Positions 45,534-57,016 of a stretch of 64,000 nucleotides of DNA are shown here, one piece after another. Where the stretch lies: NCBI GenBank assembly GCA_020736575.1, contig JAGPYM010000016.1, positions 682,001-746,000 on the forward strand, in the 5' to 3' direction. The notes under the pieces are model-generated. The model saw nothing but the letters and a program-made list of their open reading frames with translations, was not told the DNA's origin and did no database searches. The stretch's first letter is position 1. Each line of letters opens with the position of its first letter. Position numbers and translations under genes: made by a program. Origin of the DNA: Thelonectria olida (taxonomy: Eukaryota > Ascomycota > Sordariomycetes > Hypocreales > Nectriaceae).

Positions 45534-45652
45534 ACATACAACAGCGAGGATTCCCCAATCGTCACCGACTTGAGTACTAATTCACCGCTTCTTGGCTTGA
45601 CGTTCGGAGAGCAGACTGGATCCAGTATTTTCCAAGAGCTGTGGTCGTATGT
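45534..45652 (-). rRNA. 5S ribosomal RNA gene, complete variant (119 nt)
   Basis: It has the same length and ends as the 5S gene at 9812-9930 (ACATACGACC to GTTGTATGT on the minus strand) but differs at many internal sites. Differences in helix II are compensated (GCTCTTGG with CCAAGAAGC, bulged A kept), and helix IV is largely kept (AGTCG with CGATT, including a G-U pair). A TATA-like TTATTTT lies at -28, and a run of five T directly follows the 3' end. It therefore looks like a functional 5S isotype rather than a relic, comparable to the several 5S types known in Neurospora. Confidence 0.85.
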
Positions 45653-46127
45653 GGCAATAGTGGCAGCAAGAGGAAAATAAGAGGGCCTGCGCAATGCTAC
45701 GTCTTGGAAATGGTGGAAGAAAACAAAACTACAACGGCAAGGATAGAGGAGGACTTGCGTGTTGCGAGTCTTGTGCCTGTGTGTCATGATACCTGTTTCT
45801 CGGGCTCAGATTCCGTCGAGTCTGGCAGATTCGGGAGGCAAAGTCTCTCGAGTTCTTAGGCCATCGATATCAGCGTTTTATTCGCAACGCCCTTCAATGC
45901 AATCCTGACTCTCTTGAGTGTTAGGTCATCTTTATTGACCTCTTGTTCATAACACCCTCCAACGCAATCCTAAGTCCCTCTTTGGAGGCGAGGCTTCTCA
46001 ATCGACCCTAAGACTATTACCCGTTCGTGTGTCGTTTGGGACTGTCTCGCTCTTATGCAAACTCTTATTCACCTCGCCCTTATTCCTCTTCCTCTGCTTC
46101 ACCTTTACCCTCCAGTGTGCATGCATC
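45653..46127. other. Intergenic region 5S to orphan gene
   Basis: These 475 bp hold the 5S upstream region and the promoter of the next gene. An out-of-frame ATG lies seven bases before the chosen start at 46128. No further gene is supported. Confidence 0.5.
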
Positions 46128-47035
46128 ATGGCCTCACTGATGCTCCCGGCCACGATCTCTCCCACAATGCCCCTCTCAAGCTCTCTCGCATCTACCAGGT
46201 CTCGCCGCTTCAAAAGAGAACGGTCTAACGAGCCCATTCTCATCAGCAGCCGAAGCCCCTCGCCTCCGCCTCGCTCGAGCAAACGCTCTCGCGACCGCGT
46301 CTTTGCCGCCTTGGAACACGGCAACCCGTTCTTGAAAGGCCCGCGCTCCATCCAGAGCGCCGACGACTTGGACGAGATTGAGCTGAAGCGGTGCTTTGAG
46401 ATTCTGCATGCCTGCGCCATCTCGACGGATCCCGCGGCGACGCTGAGTTCGACGAGAGAGACGATGGAGGGCTTCTTGGACGCTGTTTTTAAAGAGTGGA
46501 CAGGCGATGCCGCCGAGGACCCTGTGAAGCCCAGCATGGACTTTGTGCTTCGCGAATACATTGCCGTCGGCAATATCTGCAGTATGTCTCTGTTAAAAGA
46601 GGAATTAGAAGTTGCTGAATATCCCTAGAACACCCAGGAAGCCACATTGGCACAAAGTCCTGCGCCGAAACGCCCGCCTGCCGAGTCACCGTCTTCGTCA
46701 TCGCCACATACCGCAGCAAGCCCGCACAGCTCGAAATCGGCTTCTGCCTCAACGAGCCGTCGACTGACGAGTGCGAGTTCTTCTGCCCTATGGAGCGCGG
46801 CGACGTGCGCTGGGACGGCGTCGACTGGCTGGGCTTGCTCAAGACCGAGATCAAGCGGGCGTGCATCGCAAAGATTCACAAGTACAACAAGCACGTGGCC
46901 GTGTGGCAGGCGAGGAAGCTGGCGCAGGGCTGGGCCCGGGGCAGCATCGAGTTGGGCGAGGACAGTGTTGTGCTGGCGTTTGTGAAGAGGGAGGCTGTTG
47001 ATGCGGCGTTTGTTGCGCTGGGTGATGGAGCGTGA
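46128..47035 (+). CDS. Conserved-looking fungal protein of unknown function
   Basis: Two exons (46128-46581, 46629-47035) encode 286 residues. The 47-bp intron has GTATGT..CTAG ends and phase 1, and the spliced codon is AAA. The first 60 residues are Ser/Arg/Pro-rich (SRRFKRERSN, SSRSPSPPPRSSKRSRD) and look disordered and possibly nuclear. A compact part follows with ELKRCFEILHACAIS and MEGFLDAVFKEW. After the intron come CRVTVFVIATYRSKPAQL, a Cys-containing acidic patch (STDECEFFCPMERGD) and an amphipathic helical region (LLKTEIKRACIAKIHKYN). I do not recognise the family. Correct splicing and ordinary codon use make it a credible gene. It converges on the COG0523 gene with a 173-bp gap. Confidence 0.75.
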
Positions 47036-47208
47036 ATGGGGATGGGGGGCGTATAAGTGAAGCATTTGGGACTTGGGATTGGAACTTGGGAGTTGAGGGC
47101 AAATTCCAGGGAAACACGGCGTATGACGAGGAAAAGGCCTCGGGCGGGTTTCTATTTGCTTTTCTATCTTCTTACTTTTCATGTCTTTCGTCAAATCATC
47201 CAGAGCGT

Positions 47209-49439
47209 TTACGACACCTCCTCAAATGTCATGTGCTGCTTGATCGATCTCAGATTCTTGTGATGGGAATGATCGTGACCATGGCCTTTCTGTTCCTCCT
47301 CATCCTCTTCATCATCGCCATCATGATCATGATCATGATCATCAACCTCCCAGTCAGGGAATCCATCATCAAACATATCCTCCAAAGCCTCGTGCTTCTC
47401 AGCGTCACTCAGCCTCTCGTTGCGCATCGTCTCCTCCCAGTTCTTGTACTCAGAGTCCGTCAGCAGACACTCGTCGAGCATGGCCTCCAAGGCCGTGTGG
47501 TTCAGCCGCTCGCCAATAAAGACAATCTCCTGGCGACGATCTCCCCATTCGCCGCCAAGACTGATGTCGTGTTTGACTAGCTTGGCGGCCTGCTCATCGT
47601 CGGGGAGGTACTCCTCCTCGGGCAGGGTGCAGTACCAGGGCCGGCTGCCAGTCATTTCTAGCATGGCGCCGGCTTGGGACCAGTTGCCAGCCATCGTTGT
47701 TCGCGTGGCGAGGAAGAACTCGCCCTTGGACCGGAACAGACGGCCGAGGATGGGGTGTGTGCGCTTGTTCGCGAGGATGATCTCGTTTGAAGGCGGCGTG
47801 AGGTCGTCCTGTTGTTCGTCGTCGTCGTCCTTCTCCGTCTTTGCCCTCTTGGTGGGAGAGCCGCTGGGCGATGGGACGGTAAGCACGGTTGAATGTGCAC
47901 TCTGGGGAGAAGCTGGCGCAGAACGCTTTCCTCTGCCAGACCAAGCATCTGGTGTGCCTTTTCCGCTTCTGGCAGCATCGGACTCCTCTTCATCGTCTTC
48001 ATCGTCTTGCTCCTCATCGTCTGTCTCATCCTCGTCTTCCTCGTCATAGTCTCCCTGGTCCGGGGACTCTAGTTGCAAAATGAACTTGTTGTACACGAGA
48101 GACCAGAGACGACGGGGATGGAAGGGTCGGAAACGGCGGTAGATGAAGTTGCGGACGTTGTACTCCTCAGTCTCTGGCTTTGGAGTCACTACGTTCTTGC
48201 CGTTGACCTGTGAGAAGATTCGTCAGTAACCTGCTGAAGTTGACGAGCTGTGTTCAAGGAACAGAGAAAAGAAGATATGCGTACCTCACGAACAGTCATC
48301 TCATGGAGATCTTGCAGCCAGCCAGAGCCAAGCTTCGCGATCCCCATGTTGAACATGCCAGTGTTGACAATCTGCTTGACGTCGATCTTGCCATAGCTGG
48401 ACTCGATAATCTTGGCTCGGTGGTTGAGCTGCTTAATCAAGGTGACCAGACTACGTTTTTGCTCTTCCCCAACCTAGGAATGATATTAGCATGGCTTATG
48501 TGCGTATGGGTAGATGAACATACCATATCGGTCTTGTTGAGAATGATGACATCGGCAAACTCGATCTGGTCCACCATGAGGTCCGACACGGTGCGATCAT
48601 CCTCGGGGACAGTGTCGTCGCGGCGATTCGAGAGGAGGTCATCGGTGTCAAAGTCGTGCATCATGGTAAAGGCATCGATGACCGTGACTGTCGTGTCGAG
48701 CTTGGCAAACTTTTCCACACCGCCAGCCTGGTTGCTAGAGAACAGTCAGCACAATGTAGTGTAAGTAGGATGGGTCGTGGCGCGTACACTTCCTTAAGTA
48801 CGCGAAGAGATTCATCATCCAAGCCAGGAGCGCCCTCAATAGAGCCCATGTCCATCATCTGTTGAGCAAAACGGTCGTCAAATGTCTCCGAGACCTGCTC
48901 AGGCTCGCTGATGCCGCTGCTCTCGATGATCATGTAGTCAAACTTTTGCAGCTTGGAGATGCGCACGAGCTCCTGAAGCAAGTCTCCTCGAAGCGTGCAG
49001 CAGATGCATCCATTTTGCAGGGCGATGATCTTCTCTTTCGTTTGGTTAATTGTATGAGTTTTCTTAATTAACGAGGCATCGACGTTGATGCTGGACGAGA
49101 GAGTATTAGCAACGAAAGAAGAAGACTGGCAATAGACGATGATGGACTTACGCGCCAATGTCATTCACGACTACCGCAATGCGTAACCCATGTTCGGTTT
49201 TGAGGATGTGTTGGAGAAGAGTGGTCTTGCCCGACCCCTGAATAGAGAAGGTACTGTGAGTATTCAGACGCCGACGGAAAGCAGCCACGAGGAGATCTTA
49301 CCAGAAAGCCAGATAACAGAGTGATGGGCAACACCTTGGGAGGAGTGAAAGGCTTCTTCTGGACCTTCTTCTTATGCAGGCCTTTCTTCTTGAGTATGGC
49401 CCTCTTTCTAGAGTTGCCCTTGTCTCGAAAGTTGCCCAT
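47209..49439 (-). CDS. COG0523 (CobW/ZNG1-like) GTPase metallochaperone
   Basis: This is a G3E-family GTPase thought to deliver metal, often zinc, to client proteins. Six exons (49439-49302, 49237-49152, 49090-48788, 48734-48524, 48473-48285, 48207-47209) encode 641 residues. The P-loop SGFLGSGKT is rebuilt across intron 1. The metal-binding CxCC (GCICC) is at residues 103-106, followed by ESSGISEPEQV and the guanine-specificity motif NKTD. The CobW C-terminal domain begins NFIYRRFRPFHPRRLW and is interrupted by an acidic Ser/Asp-rich insert of about 100 residues. The tail holds a His/Asp-rich tract (HDHDHDGDD, GHGHDHSHH), a probable metal-loading site. The amino end is basic and lacks the CPELVP-like motif of human ZNG1, so the client may differ. 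Confidence 0.92.
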
Positions 49440-51009
49440 TTTGAATGTGGAGGACTGGTAAGAGGAAAGCAGGCAAAGGAGAGCTGGGAGGAAGATGGGA
49501 TTGCAAGAAGTCCTTTTTTTTCCCCATTCGACTCCCTCATATACCTGTCTCTGGTGACTTACTTGACTTACACGGGTTCACAAGATATGTCTATCAAGGT
49601 TGGCTGGGCATGCGACGCAGGCCATCAAGGTTCAACCCCAGCTTTTCTTAGCAATGATGACCTTCTCAGCGCGACGATTGGCCAAGCACGATGAAGCCAC
49701 TGTCAAGGAGGGATAGTCCCTGAACTAAATTGGGAACAAGCTTCGGGATGATGAGAGCCGCATGGAGCTTAGGACTACATGGGTCTGGAGCGGCCATCTT
49801 GCGGAGGGGATGAGGATGAGATGGGCCGAGTTTGGGACGTGAGGGAGCGTGGACGGTTGCTTCCGGACACAGAAGGTCTTCCATGTTTTTCTAGTTGAGG
49901 GGGAAGGTCAATGTTGATGATAATAAGGCGCACAATAATTGGTTAGGTATACAAAACCCAAGCGGACGTTGGGGTCAACCAACCACCCGCGTCTACTACA
50001 CCATTACCCCTGACGCAGCCTTTATCTTGCTTACCTATCTGTGCGGCCTCTTTGCATTGGAGTCCTCTCACATTGATTACCTGCGAATATGAAAAGTACC
50101 GAGTGGAAGCTGTATCAAAGGGTTACATAAATGACAAGTGATGGACGTGTGGCTCTGTTGCTGGACAAGTTTCCCCATCGCGAACGTGATTAGGGCAAGT
50201 CTGCGGCCGCTTTACTTGCCCCTATTCCTCGTTCCCTCTTCGTCATTCTTTCCGACGGGCACCTTGATGAACATGTCCTGATCAAGGAAGTCAAGAACCC
50301 CCACGCTGAGGTAGCAACCCCGCCGGCATCCACGTCCCTCGAGTATTTCCCTACATTGGTTCTGCCGCCCGGCGCTGATGCGAATTAGTCCAGCACTAAT
50401 CTCGAATGAGGCGCCGTTCCCTAGTATGGACGAGAGTAAGATCGACTTCCACGATTACTTTGACACGATGAGCGATGGTGATGCAAAGCTGCGGCGTAAT
50501 CATGACTCTGTCTCCTTTTGGTGTGTTGTGGATGAGAGTGGTGGTTCGTAAATGGGATACTTACCTTTACTTAAATGAGTTGTTGGATACCATCGTCGCC
50601 TTGCCTTGATCGCTCTAAGATCTGGCTGCAGTTCAGTTGAAAGGAACAGTTGAGATTTAGGCAGGGGATGACTGGACAGACGAGCCACGAATCCAGTCGA
50701 GTGACAATTACCAGGATGGGAAATGGACTTGACTTTATGTCTAGGGAAGGAAGCAGATGAAAATGAAAGAGTCTGGTTGAACAGGCAGCTATGAGTGGCA
50801 ATGCATGAGTCCAGTCGTGTCCTGTCTTCGTCTATCAGCACTCTTTGCATGTGGTTTTGATCGGATAGACATTGAAAGTGGCTGCGGCGCGCGACACTAG
50901 GATTCATTTAGTTTTCTTTTCTGGCTTCTCTATGTATATCTAGTCTGACGAGGTAACGAGCCTTGTTACTCTCATGACAGTTGGTACAAGGGGCAGATGA
51001 GTTGCAATC
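49440..51009. other. Intergenic region, no supported gene
   Basis: About 1.6 kb between the COG0523 start and the 3' end of the nitrilase gene. Several short frames are open, but none has both an ATG and a family or splice pattern worth calling. Confidence 0.5.
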
Positions 51010-51993
51010 CTACCTCCTCAGAGTGTGGCCGTAGTGCCAGAGCTCACCCTGCAAATCCATCCTGATCTTGTAGTTTTCCTCGGCCATTCTCAACACGTCC
51101 AAATCCACCGGCACAATTTCCAACTTCTCCTCTCCAACGTCTATCTTTCCGAGCGCTCCCTGGATCGGCATTGCCACACAGCTCATGCCACCCGCGTTGC
51201 AAAACGCGATGGCCGCCGTGTTCTCAAACGCACGGGAAATGGTAGTGCTCTCGAGGAAAATCTTCTCGGCGTCGGGGTTGAGCGCCGCGCCCTCCTCGCC
51301 GGCGTCCGTCAGGTACCAAAATGAGGGAATCAAGATGAGCTCGGCGCCGTCGGCGATCAGCGCCCGGAAGGCCTCGGGGAAGGCTAGGTCCCAGCAGATG
51401 AGCATGCCGGCGCGCACCGGACGGCCGTCGGCGTGCTTGAGCGGCGTGTCGAAGGCGACGTGGGGCGAGTGGCCGGAAGACGTCAGATGCGGCCGCTCCG
51501 GATGCCAGAGGTTCTTCTTCTGATACGAGTTGAGGATTTCGCCAGTGCCGGCGGCGAGGAAATGGGCCATGTTGCGGAGCTCCTCCTGCACATCGCTGCC
51601 GTCTTTTGGGGTCACTGGGTGAGGCTCGCAGATTGTGCCTGGGACGATGTTGATGTTGAGCTCACGGGCGAGTTGCTGGTACTTGGCGAGGTAGGATGCA
51701 GACTCGCGGGTGGCGGGGAGGAAGTCGGCATGATCGGGATCCCAGGCCGTGAGGTGGAATTCGGGCAAGATGGCGATGTCGGAGCCTTTGGTTGCAGCCT
51801 CGCGGAGGTATTTCTCAGCGGTGCCGAAGTTTTCTGCGACGGCAAAGGGCTGGGTGATGTCTTAGCAAAGGGTTGTCATGATATCATGATGAGGGGAGAG
51901 AATGAGACATATCCGCGGATGAAGTAGATGGGATGGGCTGAGGCCTACCTTGGGATCGAACTGAATCAAAGCAATATTATAGACAGGCGCCAT
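51010..51993 (-). CDS. Nitrilase-superfamily carbon-nitrogen hydrolase
   Basis: The enzyme hydrolyses a nitrile, amide or carbamoyl group using a Glu-Lys-Cys triad. Two exons (51993-51949, 51849-51010) encode 294 residues. The first exon gives MAPVYNIALIQFDPK. The triad is seen as Glu45 (ILPEF), Lys in SYQKKNLWHPE and Cys in LICWDLAFPE. The motif order and length fit the amidase/carbamoylase branches better than true nitrilases, but the substrate is unknown. The intron is 99 bp with GTAGGC..CCCAG ends. Its neighbour is a broken AtuA-like gene on the other strand. Confidence 0.9.
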
Positions 51994-52844
51994 GGTGGAA
52001 GAGAGTCAAGAAAGTACGAGTTGATATATAGACGTGCAAGTTGAAGATGATGAGGCTTGGCAAACCTCTCACTCTCACTCTCCCTCAGCTTGCATAGTGC
52101 CACCCACCAAGACGGCGATCAAGTGGGGAGGCATTTAGAAACAAGCAGAAATTGGTGTGGGCTTCTTACTTAAGTGCATAACATGATACGAGCGCTAGGC
52201 TTCAATACAATATTTTATATGCCTTTTAATGACTAACATGTCTTGTCAAGAAAAGGGCGTGATAAATGCCGTGCGATCCGTTGCTCGTGCTCACTGCCGG
52301 GCTTTACCTACAGGTAGTATCATATAAACAGCTGGTAGTTTTATGTTTTACAAGTTACATGATGCGAACTAAATTCTCGTCTCTTTCACCGGGTCCCATC
52401 GTACTATAATCTAAGGCCCAAATACCTAGCTACGCGCTGATTCCTTTGGGCTTAGAGTAACATCGCGCTGTCAACCAGTGTGACGGCCAATTAAGTAGAC
52501 CCAACCTAGGTATCTACAACACAGCAAATAGGTCTAGATAGGCATACGAAGCAAAGCCGGTCATTACCGGGTATCATTCTATATGCATCAGTTAATATCT
52601 GCAATCAGCTTCTATCGAGGCAAACGGATGACACGAGTCAATCAGCGAGTGTCAACTGGGCAATCTTGACTCGGGTGCGGGGAACGACATCCTTTGAATC
52701 CGCGCGGACGAGGTTTTCCGAGTTCTTAACAACTCGTTTCCTTAAGGTGTGAGAAGAACGATTGAAAACATAGATTATCTATATAGAAATTGACACGAAT
52801 TCAACCAAGTCCTATTCTCTTTGACATATCACAAACACCTCAAA
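51994..52844. other. Divergent region nitrilase / AtuA relic
   Basis: These 851 bp are AT-rich and would hold both promoters. No gene, RNA or repeat is supported. Confidence 0.5.
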
Positions 52845-54806
52845 ATGTCACCTTCCACAACAAAAAAGCGGCCAGTCCGTATCGTAGGCTGCTCTGGAGG
52901 ATTCACCGATAGGTCTCGAGTAATTGCATCTTTGGATGGCGATCCAGACGTTGAAGCAGTCATTGGCGACTGGATGGCTGAAATGGTTCGTTATCTGGGA
53001 ATGCCAATTTTGGCCACAAGACATACAGAACTAACAATGAGTAGACCATGACCATGCATGGCAGCGGCAAGATCAAGAACCAACAAAAGCTATCAGAGGA
53101 CGCCAAAGTTGAATTAAGCCTAGAGGACCGCATGAAGACAGCCATGTATGCAGAGACATTTCTGCAGTGCTTTGAACCTGCAATCGACAACCTCGCAAAG
53201 AACAAGTGCAAGCTTGCCGTCAACGCAGGCGCTTCTGACACTGTACTTTTGGCCCAAGTGTGTCAGAAGATGGTGCGAGAGGCCGGCTATGATCTCAAGA
53301 TTGCGTGGGCTGAGGGCGACGATGTGACAAGCCAGGTGAATGCACTCATCAAACAGGGAGAGCAGTTTGAGAGTCTTATGCATGACAAGACGTTAGAGGA
53401 GTGAGGGATGGAGGAGCCCATTTGTGCTCAGGCATATCTCGGCCGGTTGGGCATCGCCGAAGCGTTTAGGCAAGGTGCTGATATCGTCATCTGCGGGAGA
53501 GTAGCTGATGCTGCTCCGGTTATTGGTCTCGCTGCGTAAGTCTGCCGCACTAAAGAGAACCATTGAGGCATGAAGAGAAGCTGACGAGAACAGATGGTGG
53601 CATGAATGGACACCTGACATGCTGGATGAACTCGCTGGAGCACTTATTGCTGGCCATTCGATCGAGTGCTCCGCATACGTGACGGGCGGCTATTACAGCG
53701 GCTTTAAGGACTTTATCCAGACGAGAGGGCATCTCAACATGGGCTTCCCCATCGCAGAGGTCGATTACAAGGGCGAGTGCATAATCGTCAAAGAAAAGAA
53801 CACTGGCGGCGCCGTCAATGTTGGCACCGTCGCCTCGCAGCTTCTCTATCAGATCCAGGGCCGGTGAGTATCGCCACAGATTACTTCTGGGGAAACTGAT
53901 CTAACTAGAGCAGCTGGCATTACAACTGCGACGTCGTAGCAGACATCACCGCGGTCAAGATGACACATGTCGGCCAAGACGCGGTCCACGTTTCCGGCAT
54001 CAAGGGCCTCCCTCCTCCGCCCACGAGAAAAGTCGGCATCACGGCGCCGGCGGGGTTCCAGGCCGAATAGCATATTTACTATTGCGGCCTCGACAATGAG
54101 TAACAGTGTCGCGCGACGGAGGGACATATTCGCTACGCCATCGGGGACAACATTGACAAGTTCACGACGCTCAAGTTCCACCAGAACGGCTCGTCGCTTT
54201 CGATGCGCGGAACCAGGACGTTGCGACTGTTGATTTCAGAGTCTTCGCGCAGAGCAAGGATCCCGAAGTCATGAGAGCCGATGTACCCAACGGGTTCAAC
54301 GGATGGTCCTGGAGGTCTTTCTGCTGTGCGCCCCGGGAGCGTCCTTGAGCAACGATATCCGACAAGTTGTCCCGAAGCCCTATTACGAGTATTGGGTGTC
54401 CCTCCTCCCGCAGTCTGAGTTCAAGCACCGAGTGCACTGTCTCTTCGCCGATACCAAGGTCGTTGACATGCCAGCTCCGAGAAATACGAGAGTGTATCCA
54501 AAGCAGCAACCGAGCTACGAGACGGAAGCACCAGTGGCACTGTCGACTTGGGGTGAGACAGCCCGCGTACCGCTTGGATATGTCGTGCTGGGGCGGTCGG
54601 GAGATAAGGCGAGCGACTGCAACGTCGGTTTCTTTGTGCGGAACGACGACGAGTGGGAATGGCTTCGAAGCTTTCTCACCGTGGACAAGATCAAGGAACT
54701 GCTGGGGCTGGAGGAGTACAAGGGCAAGCTGATTGACCGCTTTGAGATTCCGGGCATCAAGGCGGTGCATTTCCTGCTGCATGACCATTTGGACCGGGGC
54801 AAGTAA
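52845..54806 (+). pseudogene. Broken AtuA/DUF1446-family gene (acyclic terpene utilisation-like)
   Basis: The translation follows the AtuA/DUF1446 family closely: VRIVGCSGGFTDRS near the start, MTMHGSGKIKNQ after intron 1, KLAVNAGASDT, GADIVICGRVADAAPVIG, then PLGYVVLGRSGDKASDCNVG near the end. Family introns are still readable at 52986-53044, 53536-53593 and 53864-53913. The frame is broken by TGA at 53402-53404 (a conserved Trp is expected), TAG at 54068-54070 and TAA at 54101-54103. Frameshifts occur near 54190 and 54300. The last 168 codons are again intact to a proper TAA. The clean homology around every lesion points to recent decay. Sequencing error is unlikely for five separate lesions but cannot be excluded. 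Relatives occur in bacterial terpene catabolism, and the fungal role is unclear. Confidence 0.85.
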
Positions 54807-55122
54807 TGAGATACATCAACAGATGGACACAATGGCTAACAATGCTTACTTAGGATATAACGGGTGCTCGACGTACGATACCCTAGGGAAGAACGCTTGC
54901 GAGTACATTCGCGCGAAAACAGTAGACATTCCCACGAAATTCTTGGACAGGGGGCGGATCTAGACTCTTCTTGTTTTGTTCTCTATAGATCTATCATATG
55001 CAATACGCTTAGAAGGGATATATGGTGCCTATGCAACGCTATGTACTTGAAACGAAAAATATATATACATGAGAAGTGTTACAGTATGCTTTTCTTTTTA
55101 CACGCAAACCCTGTTTCTTTGT
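54807..55122. other. Convergent region AtuA relic / berberine-bridge gene
   Basis: These 316 bp hold AT-rich 3' flanks. No gene is supported. Confidence 0.5.
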
Positions 55123-57016
55123 TTAAGTGCGGCACATGCGACCATCGTTGGCAACGCTCCAGGCATCGCTGCCAACGCCCTTGAGGTTGTAGAACAGCGA
55201 GTTGGGATCCCACTTGTTCTTGATGGACAGCAGCTTGTCCCAGTTGGAGCCGTAGAAGGTCTTCTGCCAGTTGAGCTGGTTGAAGTCGGCCTCGTTCATG
55301 TAGGCGCCGCTGCCGGGCGTCACGGCCTCGAGCTGAGGAACGTACTCGTTGGTGATCTGCTTCTGCTTGACCAGCATGGCATCCCACTTGGTGGGATCCC
55401 ACGCGGTGGCGAGCTGCATGGACATGATGGCGGTGCGCCACGCGGGGTGCACGGCGTTGCTGACGCCGGCGTACTTCTTGAAGGTGCCGCTGCTGCCGAC
55501 GGCGATGACGCCGTTGGCCGTCAGGTTGCGGATGACCTTTTGGAACGAGTCGTTGTCATTCTCGATGACGGAGCGAGGGATCAGACGGCCGCCGTACTGG
55601 TACTCGGAGGCGCCAATGTGGCCGTAGGGGAGAGGGCCCATGTAGGTGTCGTAGTGGTCGCGGTAGCTGAGCGTAGTGTAGGAAGGAGAAACGGTGATGC
55701 CGAGGTCGGCGGCGGCGCTGATGAAGGGAGCGAGGACCGTGTCGCGGATGTAGTCGCCGGTCGAGTTGACGAGGGTGATGGGCTTGCAGACGAGAGCAGA
55801 GGCGGTCACGTAGTAGACGACGGTCGGGCCGTTGTCGATCATGGCGGGGAGGAGCTCGTGGAACTTGGAGACGGCCTTGTCGAACTGCGTCTTGTTGGTC
55901 GAGGCAGACGTCATGACAAAGGTCGCGCCGCCGATGGTGCCCGTGTAGTGGGCGCGGATGGTCATGGAGGTGACGACGGCAAAGTTGCCCGCGGCGCCGC
56001 CGGCCAGGGCCCAGTAGAGGTCGCTGTTCTTGGTGGACGAGGCGGTGACGATCTTGCCGGCGGCGGTGACGACTTCGAGCTCGAGCAGCTGGTCGGCGCC
56101 GAGGCCGAAGCTGGTGCTGAGGGCCGAGTGGCCGCCGCCGAGGGAGAAGCCAGCGAGGCCGACGGTAGGGCACTCGCCAGAGACGACGGTCAGGCCCAGG
56201 GCGTTGGCGGCCTCGACGGCGTCGGCGCCCTGGATGCCGGCTCCGACCTTGAGGGCGGGACCAGAGTAGACAGAGGAGGACCAGGCGACCTGCTTGGTGT
56301 CCTTGAGGTGGTGAGTCCAGATGGCGAGGGCACCGGCACCGGTAGAGCGGCCAAGGTAACTGTAGAGAATTGTTAGGACCGCTATAAAACAACTTGTATG
56401 TCAGGAATTGGGGGTGACGAACTCATGGCCAGTGTTGCGGATGACGAGGCGGATGTTGTAAGTGTTCACAAAGTTGACGGCAGCAACAACGTGGGCAGTG
56501 GTGGAAACGTTGACGGCGTAGGACACGTAGTTTCCGACAACGCAGGGGCGCGACTGGGCCAGGAAGGGATCGCAGCTCTGGTTGGCAAAGTAGGCCTGCA
56601 TAATGGACGAGGACGAGTTGAAGCTATTCGCGGACGCCAAGTTAGCATTTGTTCTTAGTGCAAGCCACCAACACGGCGCCACCAGATCTCTCCACGAGAT
56701 CTCCATGAGAGATCCATCTATACAGAGAAGGGCCTGTGGGCGGAAAGAGAAGGGAAACTCACTGAAGCTGGGGCAGACTCCAATCATCCTGCAGCTCCTC
56801 GCACAGGTCGGCATCATAGGTAGGATCGTGGCAGGGCGTGCCGATGGGGACCGTCTTGATCAGGCGTCCGCCGACGGTCTGGTTGAGCTTGTTCCACACG
56901 GCCGTGGAGGGCCAGTTGGTGTCGCCGGGGAGGTATCGGCACTTGGAGGCGCTGCAGCGGCCGGCGGTGGCGACGAGGGGCAGAAGCACCCAGGTGAGGG
57001 ACTCGGAGAACTTCAT
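55123..57016 (-). CDS. Secreted FAD-linked oxidoreductase, berberine-bridge-enzyme-like
   Basis: This is a flavin oxidase of the PCMH/BBE family, probably exported. Three exons (57016-56763, 56623-56423, 56359-55123) encode 563 residues. A signal peptide (MKFSESLTWVLLPLVATAGR) comes first. The FAD-binding PCMH domain includes NQSCDPF and RNTGHDYLGRSTG, whose His is the usual covalent FAD site. GECPTVGLAGFSLGGGHS holds the Cys for the second covalent bond. The BBE domain at the end contains DPNSLFYNLKGVGSDAW. Several N-x-S/T sites suggest glycosylation. Substrates range from sugars to alkaloid-like metabolites in this family and cannot be assigned. Third-position GC is very high, so the opposite strand is open for 435 codons, which is not a gene. 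Confidence 0.92.

Noticed and set aside
55069..56376. Open frame of 435 codons on the plus strand
   Set aside because: It is the exact antisense of the berberine-bridge gene. Its Gly/Ala/Val/Asp-rich product comes from the high third-position GC of the real gene.
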